Both the position numbers and the translations under genes were made by a program. Below are positions 7,570-16,948 of a stretch of 64,000 nucleotides of DNA, in pieces. Positions within the stretch are counted from its first letter, which is position 1, and each line of letters starts with the position of its first letter. Under the pieces are notes generated by a model. It ran no database searches, was not told the DNA's origin, and worked only from the letters and a program-made list of their open reading frames with translations. The stretch covers positions 91,957 through 155,956 of the forward strand of contig CAZNRD010000001.1 in the NCBI GenBank assembly GCA_964575425.1, read 5' to 3'. The DNA is from DATEAV01 sp964575425 (GTDB lineage: Bacteria > Chloroflexota > Anaerolineae > Anaerolineales > E44-bin32).

Positions 7570-10354
7570 ACCCTCGTTCGAGCAGGCCCCAACCCGCAGC
7601 ACACGCCAACCCCAGTAGACTTCCGACCGCAGCCGTCGCCGCTGCAGCTCCCCATCCCAGCTCCTGCTGCAACGGCTGACTCCCCGCTAGCCCAAGGCCA
7701 AGGTAGTTGTAGGCCAGCAGGCCACCGATGGCGGCACACATGGCCCAGCGTACCCTCTGCGCGGTCTCCAACCTGCGTCGTCTCCCCACCTGGTCCACGG
7801 CGGCGGCGACCAGACCGATGGCTCCAAAGCCCAGGAGCAGGTCCCCCAGCCCCAGGCGGTCTCCACCATTCCCGCCGGCTGCGCCGTCTGTTCGCGCCGG
7901 CGTCGCGGTGGGCGCGGGTGCCGCGGCCGTTTCGGTCAGCGGCCGGGTGGGAACGGGTGTGGGCGCAATCACGGTCACGAATGCCCGCACTCCCTCCTGC
8001 ACATTCACCTGAAGGATTTGCGAGGCGCGCGCCGGATCGCTGGTGGCGGAGATCGTCAGCAGCCCCAGCCGCTCGAGCGTCAGCTCGGTCTGCGCCACGC
8101 CGTCGACCGTCGTGGCGCGCAGGATCATCGGGGTGATTCCCTCCGCCGAGTATCCCAGCTCGAACTCGACCACGGTCCCATCGGGCACCGAATGGCCATT
8201 GTGGTCGACGATCACACCGGTGGCGAGCTGGATGACGTCTCCCACGATGTAGCCCGACTCGGGTGGCGCGGGTGTCCGCTCCGACCCCGCAGGCCGTGCC
8301 TGCAGTGCAATCACCTGATCCGGATCGGGCGAGGTGACCTCAATGAGATCGTACCCAACCCCAGGGATGCTCACCGGTGGCGCCCCGGAGGGTGTGAGTT
8401 CTTGGAAGAGCAGGCGTGCAGCCACGTCCACGAAAGGTGCGGACTTCGCATACAGCCCGTACAGAACGTCTACTTTGCTGAGGTCAGTGGCATCGAGGTC
8501 GTAGGGCACGCCGAAGGTGAAGACGACCAGCCTTGCTCGCTGCGCCAGATCGGGCCGTCGGTCGAGCAGCAGCTTGAGGGCATTCGAGCCATAGACTCCC
8601 TGGCTGCTTCCCAACGTGCTGAAGATCAGCCAATCGGCAGACTCGAGCGCGGGCCCGAAGGTTTCGGTCGGGGAAAGGGCCAACCCATAGCCCGCCGGTG
8701 GCGCCTGGCCAAGGTAGGCGGCGAGGTCAGCCATCGTGAAGGATGCCATGTTCCACCCGCCCACTTCCCCGGCCCCTCTCGGACCGTAGAGGCGGAGCAC
8801 CGCCGACTCCAGCGCCTCGGCTGCCAGGGTCGGCCCACGTTCGCACGTGGAGCATTGTTGGGCGAGGCGGACATCGGTGATGAAGACAATGCGTTCCCCC
8901 AGCCGCGGCGGGCCGCCAAGGCGGTCGCTGATTCCCCCCGCGCTGGGGCTGATCAAGCTTGCCCCCGCCCGGGCCACCTGCTCGACGACCTGTCCACCCA
9001 TTCCCACACGGCTCAGGGCGCTCTCCGCTGGCACCACCCGATCGAGCGAAAAGAAGCCACCATAGAGCCGCAGCTTGACCCGCAGGATGCGCAGGACAGC
9101 TTCGTCTACGCGCTCGGCGAAGAGCGAATCCTCGCGGTACTTCTGCGCGAAGAACTCCAGCGTCGCACGGATCGTCGTGACCTCGTCGGGGTCGGTGCTC
9201 GATTGGAAGTTCGCGAGGTAGAGGAGGTCGTTGCCTGCCAGGAAGGCATCGCGCGCCACGAGATGGGCGCGGAACGTCTGCTCGCGCGCGTCGTAGAAGC
9301 GGCGGACCGCGCGCGAGCCCAGCGAGTCGCTGACGGTGACGCCGCCCGCGGCGCGCCACGCGGTCAGCGGCTCGAGCGCCATGATCTGCGCGAAGGCCTG
9401 CGCGTCGAGGCTCACCGGGCGGGTCGTGGCGCGGATGTTGTCCTGGAAGCCCTGATAGCGTATGTGCGCCCGCAGCAGCCCATCGGTGACGGAAGGGTCG
9501 GCGCCGGGAGCGGCGCCAGTGACGGCGAAGAACGGGGCGAGCTCGATGCGCTTCAGCTCTTCCAGCGACTTGCGGACTGTGGCCACCTCCTCCTCGAGCG
9601 GCCGATCGCTTCCGCCGTGGCCGGGGAAGTGCTTGGCGATCACGGCCACCCGCCCCTGCGCTCCCTGATGCACGCCAGCGATATACGCCTGCCCGAACCG
9701 GCTTACCCAGTAGGGATCACCCCCGAATGTCCGCACTCCCGGGTCGCCCGGGCCCTCGGGGCGCGGGTCCTCAAGCACATCGAGCGACGGGCCAAGGAGC
9801 ATGTTGATTCCGAGGGCGTCCAGCTCGCGTCCCAGGATTTCGCCGACGGCCTGCGCCAGGGAGGGGTCCCAGGTTGCGCCCAGCGCCAACTCCGAGGGCA
9901 GGCTCGTTACGCCCGACAGGATCTCGGAATAGGGGCTGCCGTCACCTTCCTGACTGACTGCGACAAATAGCGGGATGTAGACGGATGACTCAGGCGTACC
10001 TGTCGGCTCGGCCGGCGGGAGCGAGGCCGAGTACGCGGCCGTCTGCAGAGAGGCGATCAAAGTGCGCGCCGCGGCAAGCGTCGCGGGCGCGTCCTGGAAG
10101 TTGTCATTGCGCGCGCGGAGGACGACGCCACCGATGCGGCCGTTGGCGACCAGGTCGAAGATCGCGTCGTCCGGACGCGGGCTGCTTCCCCGGAACGTCA
10201 CCAGGAACAGCTGCCCGACGCGCTGCTCCGGGTTCATCCGCTCCAGCAACTGCTCGGCAAGGTCCGCAGCCGGCGAAGCCGCTCGACCATTGCCGGGACT
10301 CCCGGAGGCAAGGACTAACGCGATGAGGACAGGCAGCCACAACCAGCGGCGCAT
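7556..10354 (-). CDS. glycoside hydrolase family 3, beta-N-acetylhexosaminidase-like, with Ig-like and membrane domains
   Basis: The 932-residue protein begins with a signal peptide (MRRWLWLPVLIALVLASGS). A GH3 barrel follows with the NagZ-type motif KHFPGHGGSDRP and a probable nucleophile Asp in VTVSDSLGS. A C-terminal sandwich region and an Ig-like domain (VVDHNGHSVPDGTVVEFEL to ISATSDPARASQILQVNV) come next. A Thr/Pro linker leads to about three membrane helices. It probably trims GlcNAc-containing glycans such as peptidoglycan outside the membrane. ATG 10354 lies six bases after a TATACT, with no Shine-Dalgarno, so the mRNA looks leaderless. Confidence 0.88.
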   Translation of the reverse strand: MRRWLWLPVLIALVLASGSPGNGRAASPAADLAEQLLERMNPEQRVGQLFLVTFRGSSPRPDDAIFDLVANGRIGGVVLRARNDNFQDAPATLAAARTLIASLQTAAYSASLPPAEPTGTPESSVYIPLFVAVSQEGDGSPYSEILSGVTSLPSELALGATWDPSLAQAVGEILGRELDALGINMLLGPSLDVLEDPRPEGPGDPGVRTFGGDPYWVSRFGQAYIAGVHQGAQGRVAVIAKHFPGHGGSDRPLEEEVATVRKSLEELKRIELAPFFAVTGAAPGADPSVTDGLLRAHIRYQGFQDNIRATTRPVSLDAQAFAQIMALEPLTAWRAAGGVTVSDSLGSRAVRRFYDAREQTFRAHLVARDAFLAGNDLLYLANFQSSTDPDEVTTIRATLEFFAQKYREDSLFAERVDEAVLRILRVKLRLYGGFFSLDRVVPAESALSRVGMGGQVVEQVARAGASLISPSAGGISDRLGGPPRLGERIVFITDVRLAQQCSTCERGPTLAAEALESAVLRLYGPRGAGEVGGWNMASFTMADLAAYLGQAPPAGYGLALSPTETFGPALESADWLIFSTLGSSQGVYGSNALKLLLDRRPDLAQRARLVVFTFGVPYDLDATDLSKVDVLYGLYAKSAPFVDVAARLLFQELTPSGAPPVSIPGVGYDLIEVTSPDPDQVIALQARPAGSERTPAPPESGYIVGDVIQLATGVIVDHNGHSVPDGTVVEFELGYSAEGITPMILRATTVDGVAQTELTLERLGLLTISATSDPARASQILQVNVQEGVRAFVTVIAPTPVPTRPLTETAAAPAPTATPARTDGAAGGNGGDRLGLGDLLLGFGAIGLVAAAVDQVGRRRRLETAQRVRWAMCAAIGGLLAYNYLGLGLAGSQPLQQELGWGAAAATAAVGSLLGLACAAGWGLLERGSRRA

Positions 10355-10360
10355 GGCCCG

Positions 10361-10389
10361 AGTATACCCACGGGCCGAGAGACCCACAA
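10361..10389 (-). promoter_or_regulatory. leaderless promoter of the GH3 gene
   Basis: TTGTGG (10384-10389), a 17-base spacer and TATACT (10361-10366) place the transcription start at or next to the ATG at 10354. Confidence 0.6.
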
Positions 10390-10402
10390 GCGCGTTGGTC
10401 CC

Positions 10403-11224
10403 TCACGCGGCGCCGGCTTCCCGCTCCAGGATCTCGAGAAGGACTCGTCGCCGCTCAGGGCCGCTCTGGAATTCCAGTCGGCGCACGCCGAGCGGATCGA
10501 CTTCCTCGCGCAGCACCCGCAACTCGTGAACCGTCGGCGGCTCGGTCTCCCGCACATCAGGTGCCAGGTCGAGCGGAAACCCCGTCTTGGCCTGCACGCG
10601 CTCGACAGTGACGCCCGGATGGACGTGCGTCAGCCGCATGCGGCCCGAGGCGAAATCGAACTGTCCCAGGTCCGACACCAGGTAGCGCGGCCCGGCACCG
10701 CCTCGGCGTGCCGGATTGTGGCCGAGGCCCGAGAGGAAATCCAGGCGCGCCACGAAGGTGACGCGCGAATGACGGGGCACATACAGGTAGATTTCGTCGG
10801 ACACCACCGTCACGTCCGGAATGCCGCCGCTGCCAGGCAGGCGCAGGCGGGGGCGGCTGTAATCGCGCCCAAGTGCCAGGTTGTTGAAGTTGCCGTTGGG
10901 GTCTACCTGCGCAGGTCGGAAGAACTCCTTCGGACGGACGCGCGGCAGCAGGTCCGCCGCTGCCTGAACGAAGCCGAAGCGACTCAGCGCGCGGTCCAGC
11001 CACAGCGCTTCCACCGATGCCAGCCCCAGCGGTGCCCCCTCCCGGCACAGGCTCTGCCCGATGGCGGACGCGAAGTACAGGTGCGGCGCGTGCGTGCGCC
11101 ACGCCAGCAGGTACGCTGCGGCCACAAGGGGGGTCGCCAGGCCCTGCGCCACAGCCTCTCCGTCGCGCACCTGCCGCGCGATGCAGACGCACATCAACTC
11201 GTCGATCGTGAAGTCCAAAGCCAT
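10403..11224 (-). CDS. CoA-transferase beta subunit (IpdB/GctB-like)
   Basis: The 273-residue protein matches the beta chain of glutaconate/IpdAB-type CoA-transferases. Typical features are the early ELMCVCIARQVRDGE, NGNFNNLALG, RRGGAGPRYLVSDLGQFDF, HPGVTVERVQAKTGFPLDL and LREEVDPLGVRRLEF. These enzymes work as alpha/beta heteromers, and no alpha subunit gene lies in the window. ATG 11224 overlaps the upstream dehydratase stop as TGATG, so the two are translationally coupled. The CoA substrate cannot be told from sequence. Confidence 0.85.
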   Translation of the reverse strand: MALDFTIDELMCVCIARQVRDGEAVAQGLATPLVAAAYLLAWRTHAPHLYFASAIGQSLCREGAPLGLASVEALWLDRALSRFGFVQAAADLLPRVRPKEFFRPAQVDPNGNFNNLALGRDYSRPRLRLPGSGGIPDVTVVSDEIYLYVPRHSRVTFVARLDFLSGLGHNPARRGGAGPRYLVSDLGQFDFASGRMRLTHVHPGVTVERVQAKTGFPLDLAPDVRETEPPTVHELRVLREEVDPLGVRRLEFQSGPERRRVLLEILEREAGAA

Positions 11225-12186
11225 CACCCGAGCGATGCCCTCACCTGGTCAAGAAGGCCCCGGTCGATGTTACCCCCGCTGGCGACCGCCAGGCGCCTGC
11301 GCTCGCGGCCGCGCCACAGGGCACCGGCCACCGCAGCCGCGGCCGACGGCTCGATCACTTCGCCGGTGTGCCGCAGCACTTGCCTCAAAGCCTCGAGAAT
11401 CTCGTCCTCACTCACCACCACCACATCATCAAGCGCGCGCGACAGGAAATCGAAAGTGATGGACCCCGGGTCGACTGCGCCTGCTAGTCCATCGGCCAGC
11501 GTGGGCCGCTCGACAACCCTGTCTGGATCCTCTCCGTGAAAGCAGGCGTGCATGTAGCGGCAGGCTTCGGGCTGCACTCCCACGACCCGCACGCGTGGCG
11601 CCTGCGCTTTCAGGACCAAGCCGATGCCGCACGCCAGTCCACCGCCGCCGACCGGGATGAAGACCTCCCAACCCGCGCCCCAACCCTGCCCTTCGAGCTG
11701 CTCGATCAACTCCAGGCCAATGGTCCCCTGACCCGCAATCACCTCCGGGTCGTTGTAGGGCGACACCCACACCGCGCCGCGCGCCTGCGCCAGCCGCTTG
11801 CCCTCCAGTTCGGCCTCCGCGTAGCCTCCGGCGGAAAAGAACACCTCCGCGCCGTGGGCACGTATCGCCTCGACTTTGGCCGCCACCGCGTGCTCGGGAA
11901 CCACGATCATGGACCCGGCCCCCACGAGCCGCGCGCCGAGCGCCACGCCCAGCCCGTGGTTGCCTGCCGAGGCCGCCACGACGCCCTGCCGTCTTTCGTT
12001 CTCATCGAGTGCGAGGATGCGTGCCAACGCTCCCCGCACTTTAAAGGAGCCGGTCCGCTGGCGATTCTCCAACTTCAGGATCAAGCCCAGTCCCTTTGCC
12101 GCCAGCAGGGGGGTCGTCTCGATGTGAGGCGCGATGCGGTCCCGCGCCCTGCGAATGTGCTCGAGCTCAATCCGGTCGCCGGACAC
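11224..12186 (-). CDS. threonine/serine dehydratase (PLP-dependent)
   Basis: The enzyme deaminates threonine to 2-oxobutyrate, or serine to pyruvate. It has 320 residues, the length of single-domain catabolic forms, with no C-terminal ACT regulatory domain. The PLP lysine is in TGSFKVRGA. The asparagine loop is SAGNHGLGVALGARL and the phosphate-binding loop is GGGGLACGIG. It starts with GTG 12186, overlapping the upstream phosphodiesterase gene by 20 bases, and is followed by the CoA-transferase subunit, so the three form an operon. Serine racemase-like activity is an alternative. Confidence 0.9.
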   Translation of the reverse strand: MSGDRIELEHIRRARDRIAPHIETTPLLAAKGLGLILKLENRQRTGSFKVRGALARILALDENERRQGVVAASAGNHGLGVALGARLVGAGSMIVVPEHAVAAKVEAIRAHGAEVFFSAGGYAEAELEGKRLAQARGAVWVSPYNDPEVIAGQGTIGLELIEQLEGQGWGAGWEVFIPVGGGGLACGIGLVLKAQAPRVRVVGVQPEACRYMHACFHGEDPDRVVERPTLADGLAGAVDPGSITFDFLSRALDDVVVVSEDEILEALRQVLRHTGEVIEPSAAAAVAGALWRGRERRRLAVASGGNIDRGLLDQVRASLG

Positions 12187-12943
12187 GCCGCACCACTTCG
12201 CGGGCTACCTCGGGCACGTCAGAGATGAGGCCGTGAACGCCCATTCGTAGAAGCTGCTCCATCCTGTTGGCGTCGTTCACCGTCCAGGCGATGACCGGCC
12301 GCCCGGCGCGGGCGTTCCGCGCCACATCCCGCCGGGTTGTCAGCGCCTCGTTGAGGTGCAGGAAATCCTTGGGGCTGATCAGGAAGAAGAGCAGTCGCTG
12401 CCAGGCCGGCTCGCGCGACATCAGCAGCAATCCCACCGGGATCGTCGGATCCGCGGCCCGGGCGCGCCGCAAGGCAAGCGGGTTGAACGAAGACAGGAGC
12501 ACGCGGCGCTGCATCCCGCAGGCGCAGACAACTTCAACTGCAGCCTCCGGCAGGCGGTCACGCGGCGTGGCGTAGTTGCCGAGCTCGATGTTGACCAGAA
12601 GCCGACCCCCGACAGCCCGCAGGACTTCCTCGAGCGTGGGCACCGGCTCACCAGCGAAATCCGGCGAGAAGTGGGCGCCGGCCTCGAGCGCCCTGATGTC
12701 CGCCAACGTGTGGTCGGCCACGCGCCCGTGCCCGGCGGTGGTGCGATCCAGGGTCTGGTCATGCATCACCACGACGTGGCCGTCAGCGGTCAGCTTGGCG
12801 TCCAGCTCGATGGCATCGGCGCCCAGCTCGGCTGCCAGTCGAAACGCGGCGAGGGTGTTCTCAGGGGCCCGGCGGCAGGCGCCGCGGTGAGCGACGACGA
12901 GCGGCCCAGGAACCATCCATTGGGTGCGTGGCGGCAAGGACAC
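12167..12943 (-). CDS. glycerophosphodiester phosphodiesterase
   Basis: The enzyme hydrolyses glycerophosphodiesters to glycerol-3-phosphate and an alcohol. The 258-residue TIM barrel has VVAHRGACRRAPENTLAAF, ADAIELDAKLTADGHVVVMHD (metal ligands Glu and Asp, second catalytic His), NIELGNY and the C-terminal VIAWTVNDANRMEQLLRMGVHGLISDVPE. No signal peptide is present, so it is cytoplasmic, like UgpQ. GTG 12943 or the internal ATG nine codons later could be the start; neither has a good ribosome site. Its product would feed the Glp pathway found 8 kb away. Confidence 0.9.
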   Translation of the reverse strand: MSLPPRTQWMVPGPLVVAHRGACRRAPENTLAAFRLAAELGADAIELDAKLTADGHVVVMHDQTLDRTTAGHGRVADHTLADIRALEAGAHFSPDFAGEPVPTLEEVLRAVGGRLLVNIELGNYATPRDRLPEAAVEVVCACGMQRRVLLSSFNPLALRRARAADPTIPVGLLLMSREPAWQRLLFFLISPKDFLHLNEALTTRRDVARNARAGRPVIAWTVNDANRMEQLLRMGVHGLISDVPEVAREVVRRVRRPD

Positions 12944-13008
12944 TCCACAAGAAGACCGAGCCTCCTCGGCGGAGCGCGCAGGATGCCCGGTGTGATTGGC
13001 TCCGGCCG

Positions 13009-14355
13009 TCAGATCTCGACGAAGTAGGCCTCGGCGGCCCGGTCGAGCAGGTCCTTGGTCATGGCCGGCTCGACGCCGAGATAGCGCGAGATGTCGAGAA
13101 TCTGGTCGCAGATGTCGCGCGGGTGTGAGGCGCGCAGCTTACGGTTCCGCTTGATGTACCACTCCTGGAGGAGGTAGGCCAGGCCGCGGTCGGAATATGC
13201 TATGCCTTTGCTCTCCGCCACGCGCCGGAAGATCTCCCGATACTCCTCGTACGAGGGATCTCCCACTTCGATTTTGTGGCGCAGCCGACGGAGGAAGGCT
13301 TCGTCCACCAGGTCGCGCGGCGGCAGGTTGGTGGAGAAGACGACCAGCACGTCGAACGGCACCTCGACCTTGCGCCCGGTGTGGAGCGTCAGGTAGTCGA
13401 TGCGGTTCTCCAGGGGGACGATCCAGCGGTTGAGCAGGTCACGCGGCCTCACTTGCTGCCGACCGAAGTCATCGATCAGGAACACGCCGCCATTGGCTTT
13501 CACCTGGAACGGCGCTTCGTAAAACTTGTTTACGTCGTCGAAGACCAGGTCCAGCCCGGCCATGGTCAGCTCGCCGCCGACAACGATGAAGGGGCGGCGG
13601 ATCTTCACCCAGCGGGGGTCGCGCTTGGCGCCGGCCTTCAAGCCGCCTGTGCCCGAAGAGCTGACGTCTTCGTCCTCGGCCAGCACGTGGTTCACGGTGT
13701 CGTAGAGTTTCACGACCTGGCCATCGATGTCGAGGGCGAAGGGGATGTACATGTCCTCCTGCAGGATCATCGCCCCGATGCAGCGTGCGATCGATGTCTT
13801 GCCGTTCCCAGGTGGCCCGTAGAGGAAGATCGAGGTCCCCGAATTGACCGCGGGCCCGATGCGATTGAAGGTTCGCTCGGACAGCACCAGGTCGGTGAGC
13901 GCCTGGCGCATGTCGGAGGCGTGGACGGTGGGGCGGGCGCGGCTTTGACGGCGGATGGACTCGTTGTAGAAGGCCAGGGGAACAGGGGCCGGCCCGGCAT
14001 ACTGGCTGCGCTCCAGCGCCTCCCGGGCGCGCGCGATCCCGGCACCGGTGATGGCGTATTGATAAGAGCCCTCGCCAAATCCGACCTGGGTCTTGACCTC
14101 GACGAACTTCTCGCGCTTGAGGGCTTCCAGAATCTGGTCCACCATGCCGGCGAACGGCAGCGCCATGGCCTCGGCCACTTTGAAACCGGTCAGGTAGCCG
14201 CGGAAGTAGAGAATCTTCAGCGCGAGGTCTTGCAGCCAGAGTTGGGACAGCCCGGTGTCCTCCACCCTGCTGATGGGCGGAGGTATGAACCGCAGGCTGG
14301 AGGTCGAGATGACATTGTCGGAGGCCGTGCGTGTCAACCCTCGCGGTAAGGCCAT
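13009..14355 (-). CDS. AAA+ ATPase with N-terminal winged-helix-like region
   Basis: The 448-residue protein has Walker A GPPGNGKTS, Walker B VFLIDDFG, a sensor-1-like VFSTNLPP and an arginine-rich lid (DEAFLRRLRHKIE). The N-terminal 170 residues form a helical region (LWLQDLALKILYFRGYLTGFKVAEAM) that looks like a winged-helix or substrate adaptor. It is probably a chaperone-like ATPase of a family common in environmental Chloroflexota; the target is unknown. ATG 14355 sits seven bases after GGGGAGGA. The promoter TATAAT lies at 14420-14425, divergent from the glycosyltransferase. Confidence 0.85.
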   Translation of the reverse strand: MALPRGLTRTASDNVISTSSLRFIPPPISRVEDTGLSQLWLQDLALKILYFRGYLTGFKVAEAMALPFAGMVDQILEALKREKFVEVKTQVGFGEGSYQYAITGAGIARAREALERSQYAGPAPVPLAFYNESIRRQSRARPTVHASDMRQALTDLVLSERTFNRIGPAVNSGTSIFLYGPPGNGKTSIARCIGAMILQEDMYIPFALDIDGQVVKLYDTVNHVLAEDEDVSSSGTGGLKAGAKRDPRWVKIRRPFIVVGGELTMAGLDLVFDDVNKFYEAPFQVKANGGVFLIDDFGRQQVRPRDLLNRWIVPLENRIDYLTLHTGRKVEVPFDVLVVFSTNLPPRDLVDEAFLRRLRHKIEVGDPSYEEYREIFRRVAESKGIAYSDRGLAYLLQEWYIKRNRKLRASHPRDICDQILDISRYLGVEPAMTKDLLDRAAEAYFVEI

Positions 14356-14419
14356 GGGTGTCCTCCCCGCCTCGATCGCCTGCCCCCATGCCCGGGAGCC
14401 GGCAGCTTTGGGTGGGCGG

Positions 14420-14425
14420 ATTATA
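14420..14425 (-). promoter_or_regulatory. -10 box of the AAA+ ATPase gene
   Basis: TATAAT in the 137-base divergent intergenic region, 65 bases ahead of the ATG at 14355. Confidence 0.45.
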
Positions 14426-14456
14426 TACACAGCCCGCAGATGGGGCAACTGCTCAC

Positions 14457-14485
14457 TTGCGCCGCCGACGCCACATGGGTAGAAT
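14457..14485 (+). promoter_or_regulatory. leaderless promoter of the glycosyltransferase
   Basis: TTGCGC (14457-14462), a 17-base spacer and TAGAAT (14480-14485) lie seven bases ahead of the ATG at 14493. There is no Shine-Dalgarno. Confidence 0.6.
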
Positions 14486-14492
14486 GCGCCAC

Positions 14493-15179
14493 ATGTCCCT
14501 CTCGGTCGTCGTGCCTGTCTACAACGAAAAGGCAACCGTCGCCAAACTCCTGGACCGCGTGCGCGCCGTCCGCCTCGCCGACGAGATCATCGTCGTTGAC
14601 GACGGCTCGTCCGACGGCACTGGCGAGATCCTTCAGCAGATTGCCGCGGCACATCCGGACGTCCGGGTCTTCTTGCACAACGTCAACCGCGGCAAGGGAG
14701 CCGCCGTGCGCACCGGCATCCAGGCCGCAACCAAGGATCTCATTCTGATCCAGGATGCCGACCTCGAGTATGACCCACGCGACTACCCGACGCTGTTGGC
14801 ACCGATCGAGGATGGCAAAGCCGACGTCGTCTTCGGGTCCCGCTTCCTCGGCGGCCCGCGCCGCACGACGATGTTCTGGCACATGGTGGCCAACAAGCTT
14901 CTGACGCTGCTGACCAACATCCTGTACGACAGCATCCTGACCGACATGGAAACCGGCTACAAGCTTTTCCGCCGAGAGATCATCCAATCGCTGCCGCTGC
15001 GCAGCAACCGCTTTGAGATCGAGCCCGAGATCACGGCCAAGCTGCTCAAGCGCCGCGTCCGCATCTTCGAAGTGCCGATCTCATTCAACCCGCGCGAGTA
15101 CTCCGAGGGGAAGAAGATCAAGCTGCACGACGCCTTCACGGCCGTGTGGACGCTGCTCAAGTACCGCTTCGTCGATTGA
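14493..15179 (+). CDS. dolichyl-phosphate mannose synthase-like glycosyltransferase family 2
   Basis: The 228-residue GT2 enzyme moves a sugar from a nucleotide donor to a polyprenyl phosphate. Motifs are LSVVVPVYNEKATV, IIVVDDGSSDGTGE, RGKGAAVRTGI and the metal-binding LIQDADLEYDP, followed by DMETGYKLFRRE. It ends after the catalytic domain without membrane helices, like soluble DPM1 forms. The start is at the conserved N-terminus, in leaderless position behind TAGAAT. It is convergent with recJ, 15 bases apart. Confidence 0.9.
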   Translation: MSLSVVVPVYNEKATVAKLLDRVRAVRLADEIIVVDDGSSDGTGEILQQIAAAHPDVRVFLHNVNRGKGAAVRTGIQAATKDLILIQDADLEYDPRDYPTLLAPIEDGKADVVFGSRFLGGPRRTTMFWHMVANKLLTLLTNILYDSILTDMETGYKLFRREIIQSLPLRSNRFEIEPEITAKLLKRRVRIFEVPISFNPREYSEGKKIKLHDAFTAVWTLLKYRFVD

Positions 15180-15194
15180 CGAGGCGGTCTGTGG

Positions 15195-16910
15195 TCAGTC
15201 CGGCGCGCCGCCTGGTCTCAGGTCGACAACATTCAGCTGCAGCGTCTCCACCCCCATGTAGACATTGCGCTCGAGATGGGCGAGCACGTCCAGCCGTCTG
15301 GGCACGCGCTGCCAGCATTGAGCCTGCCGGAACGCGATCGCATCCATCTGGCGGCGGCCCTGCGCCAGCGTGAGCTTCAGGTGAGCGCCATCGCGACCCA
15401 CGTTCCTGGCATCCGTCACCGACACCTCTCGTACAAGGAGCAGCGGCCGAGGGTTGCCATGGCCACAAGGCTCAACCCGCTCCAGGAAACTCAGCAGTTC
15501 AAGACCGAGGTCGCTGAGGGTGACCTCGGCGTCGACGCTCAGCTTCGGCCGCAGGTCCATTCTACCTAGCCCCTCTGCCGCCACTTCCTTCAGTCGCGCG
15601 GCAAAGGCCTCCAGGTCCTCAGTGCGCAGAGTAAATCCGGCAGCCGCCGCGTGCCCCCCATGACGAAGGAGGAGGCCGGCACACACGTCCAACGCCTGCG
15701 TGATGTGGAACTCGGGGATGCTGCGCGCCGAGCCCTGGGTTGTGGCCTCGCCGCGCACCGCCAGCACAACCGGGCGGTAGCACTCCTCCATCAAGCGCGC
15801 GGCAGCCAGCCCCACAACGCCCGCATGGAAGCCCGCGTCCGCCGCGAAGACAAGCTCGGGGACCGGTTCGGCCGTCAAGCCCCGCTCCCGCGCGACGGCA
15901 ACGATGCGCTTTGTCAGCTCCTGTCGCTCGCGATTGGCAGCCTGCAGCTCTTGTGCAAGCCTCCCGGCCTCCTCGTCGTCTTCCGTCACCAGCAGACGAT
16001 AGGCCGCGTCCGCAGAGCGCAGCCGGCCGACCGCATTCAGCCGCGGCGCAAGCGCAAAGGCGATGGCAGCGGCGTCGATGTTTCCAGGGCGCAGCCCGGC
16101 CACCTGCAAAAGCGCCCTCAGCCCCGGCAGGACAGACACCGTCACATCTCCGGCCGCGTTGAGCCGATGCAATCCTGCCGCCACGAGGCTCCGATTCTCA
16201 CCCGTCAGCGGCACCAGGTCGGCGACGGTGCCAAGCGCCACCAGCTCAAGTGGCGCGTCGGCCTCCGGCGTACCTGCCATCCGACACAGCCCCTGGCCGA
16301 TCTTCAACGCCAGGCCAGCGCCGGAGAACTCCTTGAAGGGATACCTATCTCCAGGTTGCTTCGGGTTCACCACCGCCAGCGCGGTCGGGAGCGAGGCGCC
16401 GGGATGGTGGTGGTCGGTGATGATCAGATCGAGTCCCAGGGAGCGGGCTTCCTCGGCTTCCTGCAGCGAGCGAATGCCGCAGTCCACGGTGATAACGAGA
16501 TCGGCGCCCTGGGCGCGCAGCTCGCGCAGGGCCTCCACCTGAAGGCCATACCCCTCGTCGAACCGGTTCGGGACATACACCTGGGCCCTGGCCCCCAGCC
16601 GCGTCAACATTCGGGCCAGGAGCGCCGAGGCAGTCAGACCGTCTGCATCGTAGTCGCCGTAGACAACGACCGTTTCTTCGGTCCGGCATGCATGGAGAAG
16701 CCGCTCCGCGGCAGGCTGCAGTCCGGCGAGGTCGAACGGGTCGTGGCCAGGCTCGGATTCGGGTGCAAGGAAACGGCGAGCGCTCTCTGCGTCCTGGAGC
16801 CCTCGTCGAAAGAGAATCGAACGCTGGATGGGATCGAAGTCCGCCAGCGCGACCTCGGCCTGGGGCGGCAGCGGTTCCGGCGGCAGCCACTGCCTGGCCA
16901 ACTGTGTCAC
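15195..16910 (-). CDS. recJ: single-stranded-DNA-specific exonuclease RecJ
   Basis: RecJ degrades single-stranded DNA 5' to 3' in recombination and repair. The 571-residue protein has the DHH phosphoesterase motifs VVVYGDYDADGLTAS, VITVDCGI and IITDHHHPG, the DHHA1 motif RHGGHAAAAGFTL and a C-terminal OB region. The start is GTG 16910, after GAGGGGGGA; the open frame extends upstream but would overlap the next gene. A DUF4870 gene lies 38 bases upstream on the same strand. Confidence 0.94.
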   Translation of the reverse strand: MTQLARQWLPPEPLPPQAEVALADFDPIQRSILFRRGLQDAESARRFLAPESEPGHDPFDLAGLQPAAERLLHACRTEETVVVYGDYDADGLTASALLARMLTRLGARAQVYVPNRFDEGYGLQVEALRELRAQGADLVITVDCGIRSLQEAEEARSLGLDLIITDHHHPGASLPTALAVVNPKQPGDRYPFKEFSGAGLALKIGQGLCRMAGTPEADAPLELVALGTVADLVPLTGENRSLVAAGLHRLNAAGDVTVSVLPGLRALLQVAGLRPGNIDAAAIAFALAPRLNAVGRLRSADAAYRLLVTEDDEEAGRLAQELQAANRERQELTKRIVAVARERGLTAEPVPELVFAADAGFHAGVVGLAAARLMEECYRPVVLAVRGEATTQGSARSIPEFHITQALDVCAGLLLRHGGHAAAAGFTLRTEDLEAFAARLKEVAAEGLGRMDLRPKLSVDAEVTLSDLGLELLSFLERVEPCGHGNPRPLLLVREVSVTDARNVGRDGAHLKLTLAQGRRQMDAIAFRQAQCWQRVPRRLDVLAHLERNVYMGVETLQLNVVDLRPGGAPD

Positions 16911-16948
16911 TGCATGTCCCCCCTCAGCGGGCGGGCCTGTCCGCCGGG

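Noticed and set aside
8018..9970. 650-codon plus-strand frame inside the GH3 gene
   Set aside because: Shadow of the opposite strand; the GH3 frame has signal peptide, catalytic motifs and membrane helices.
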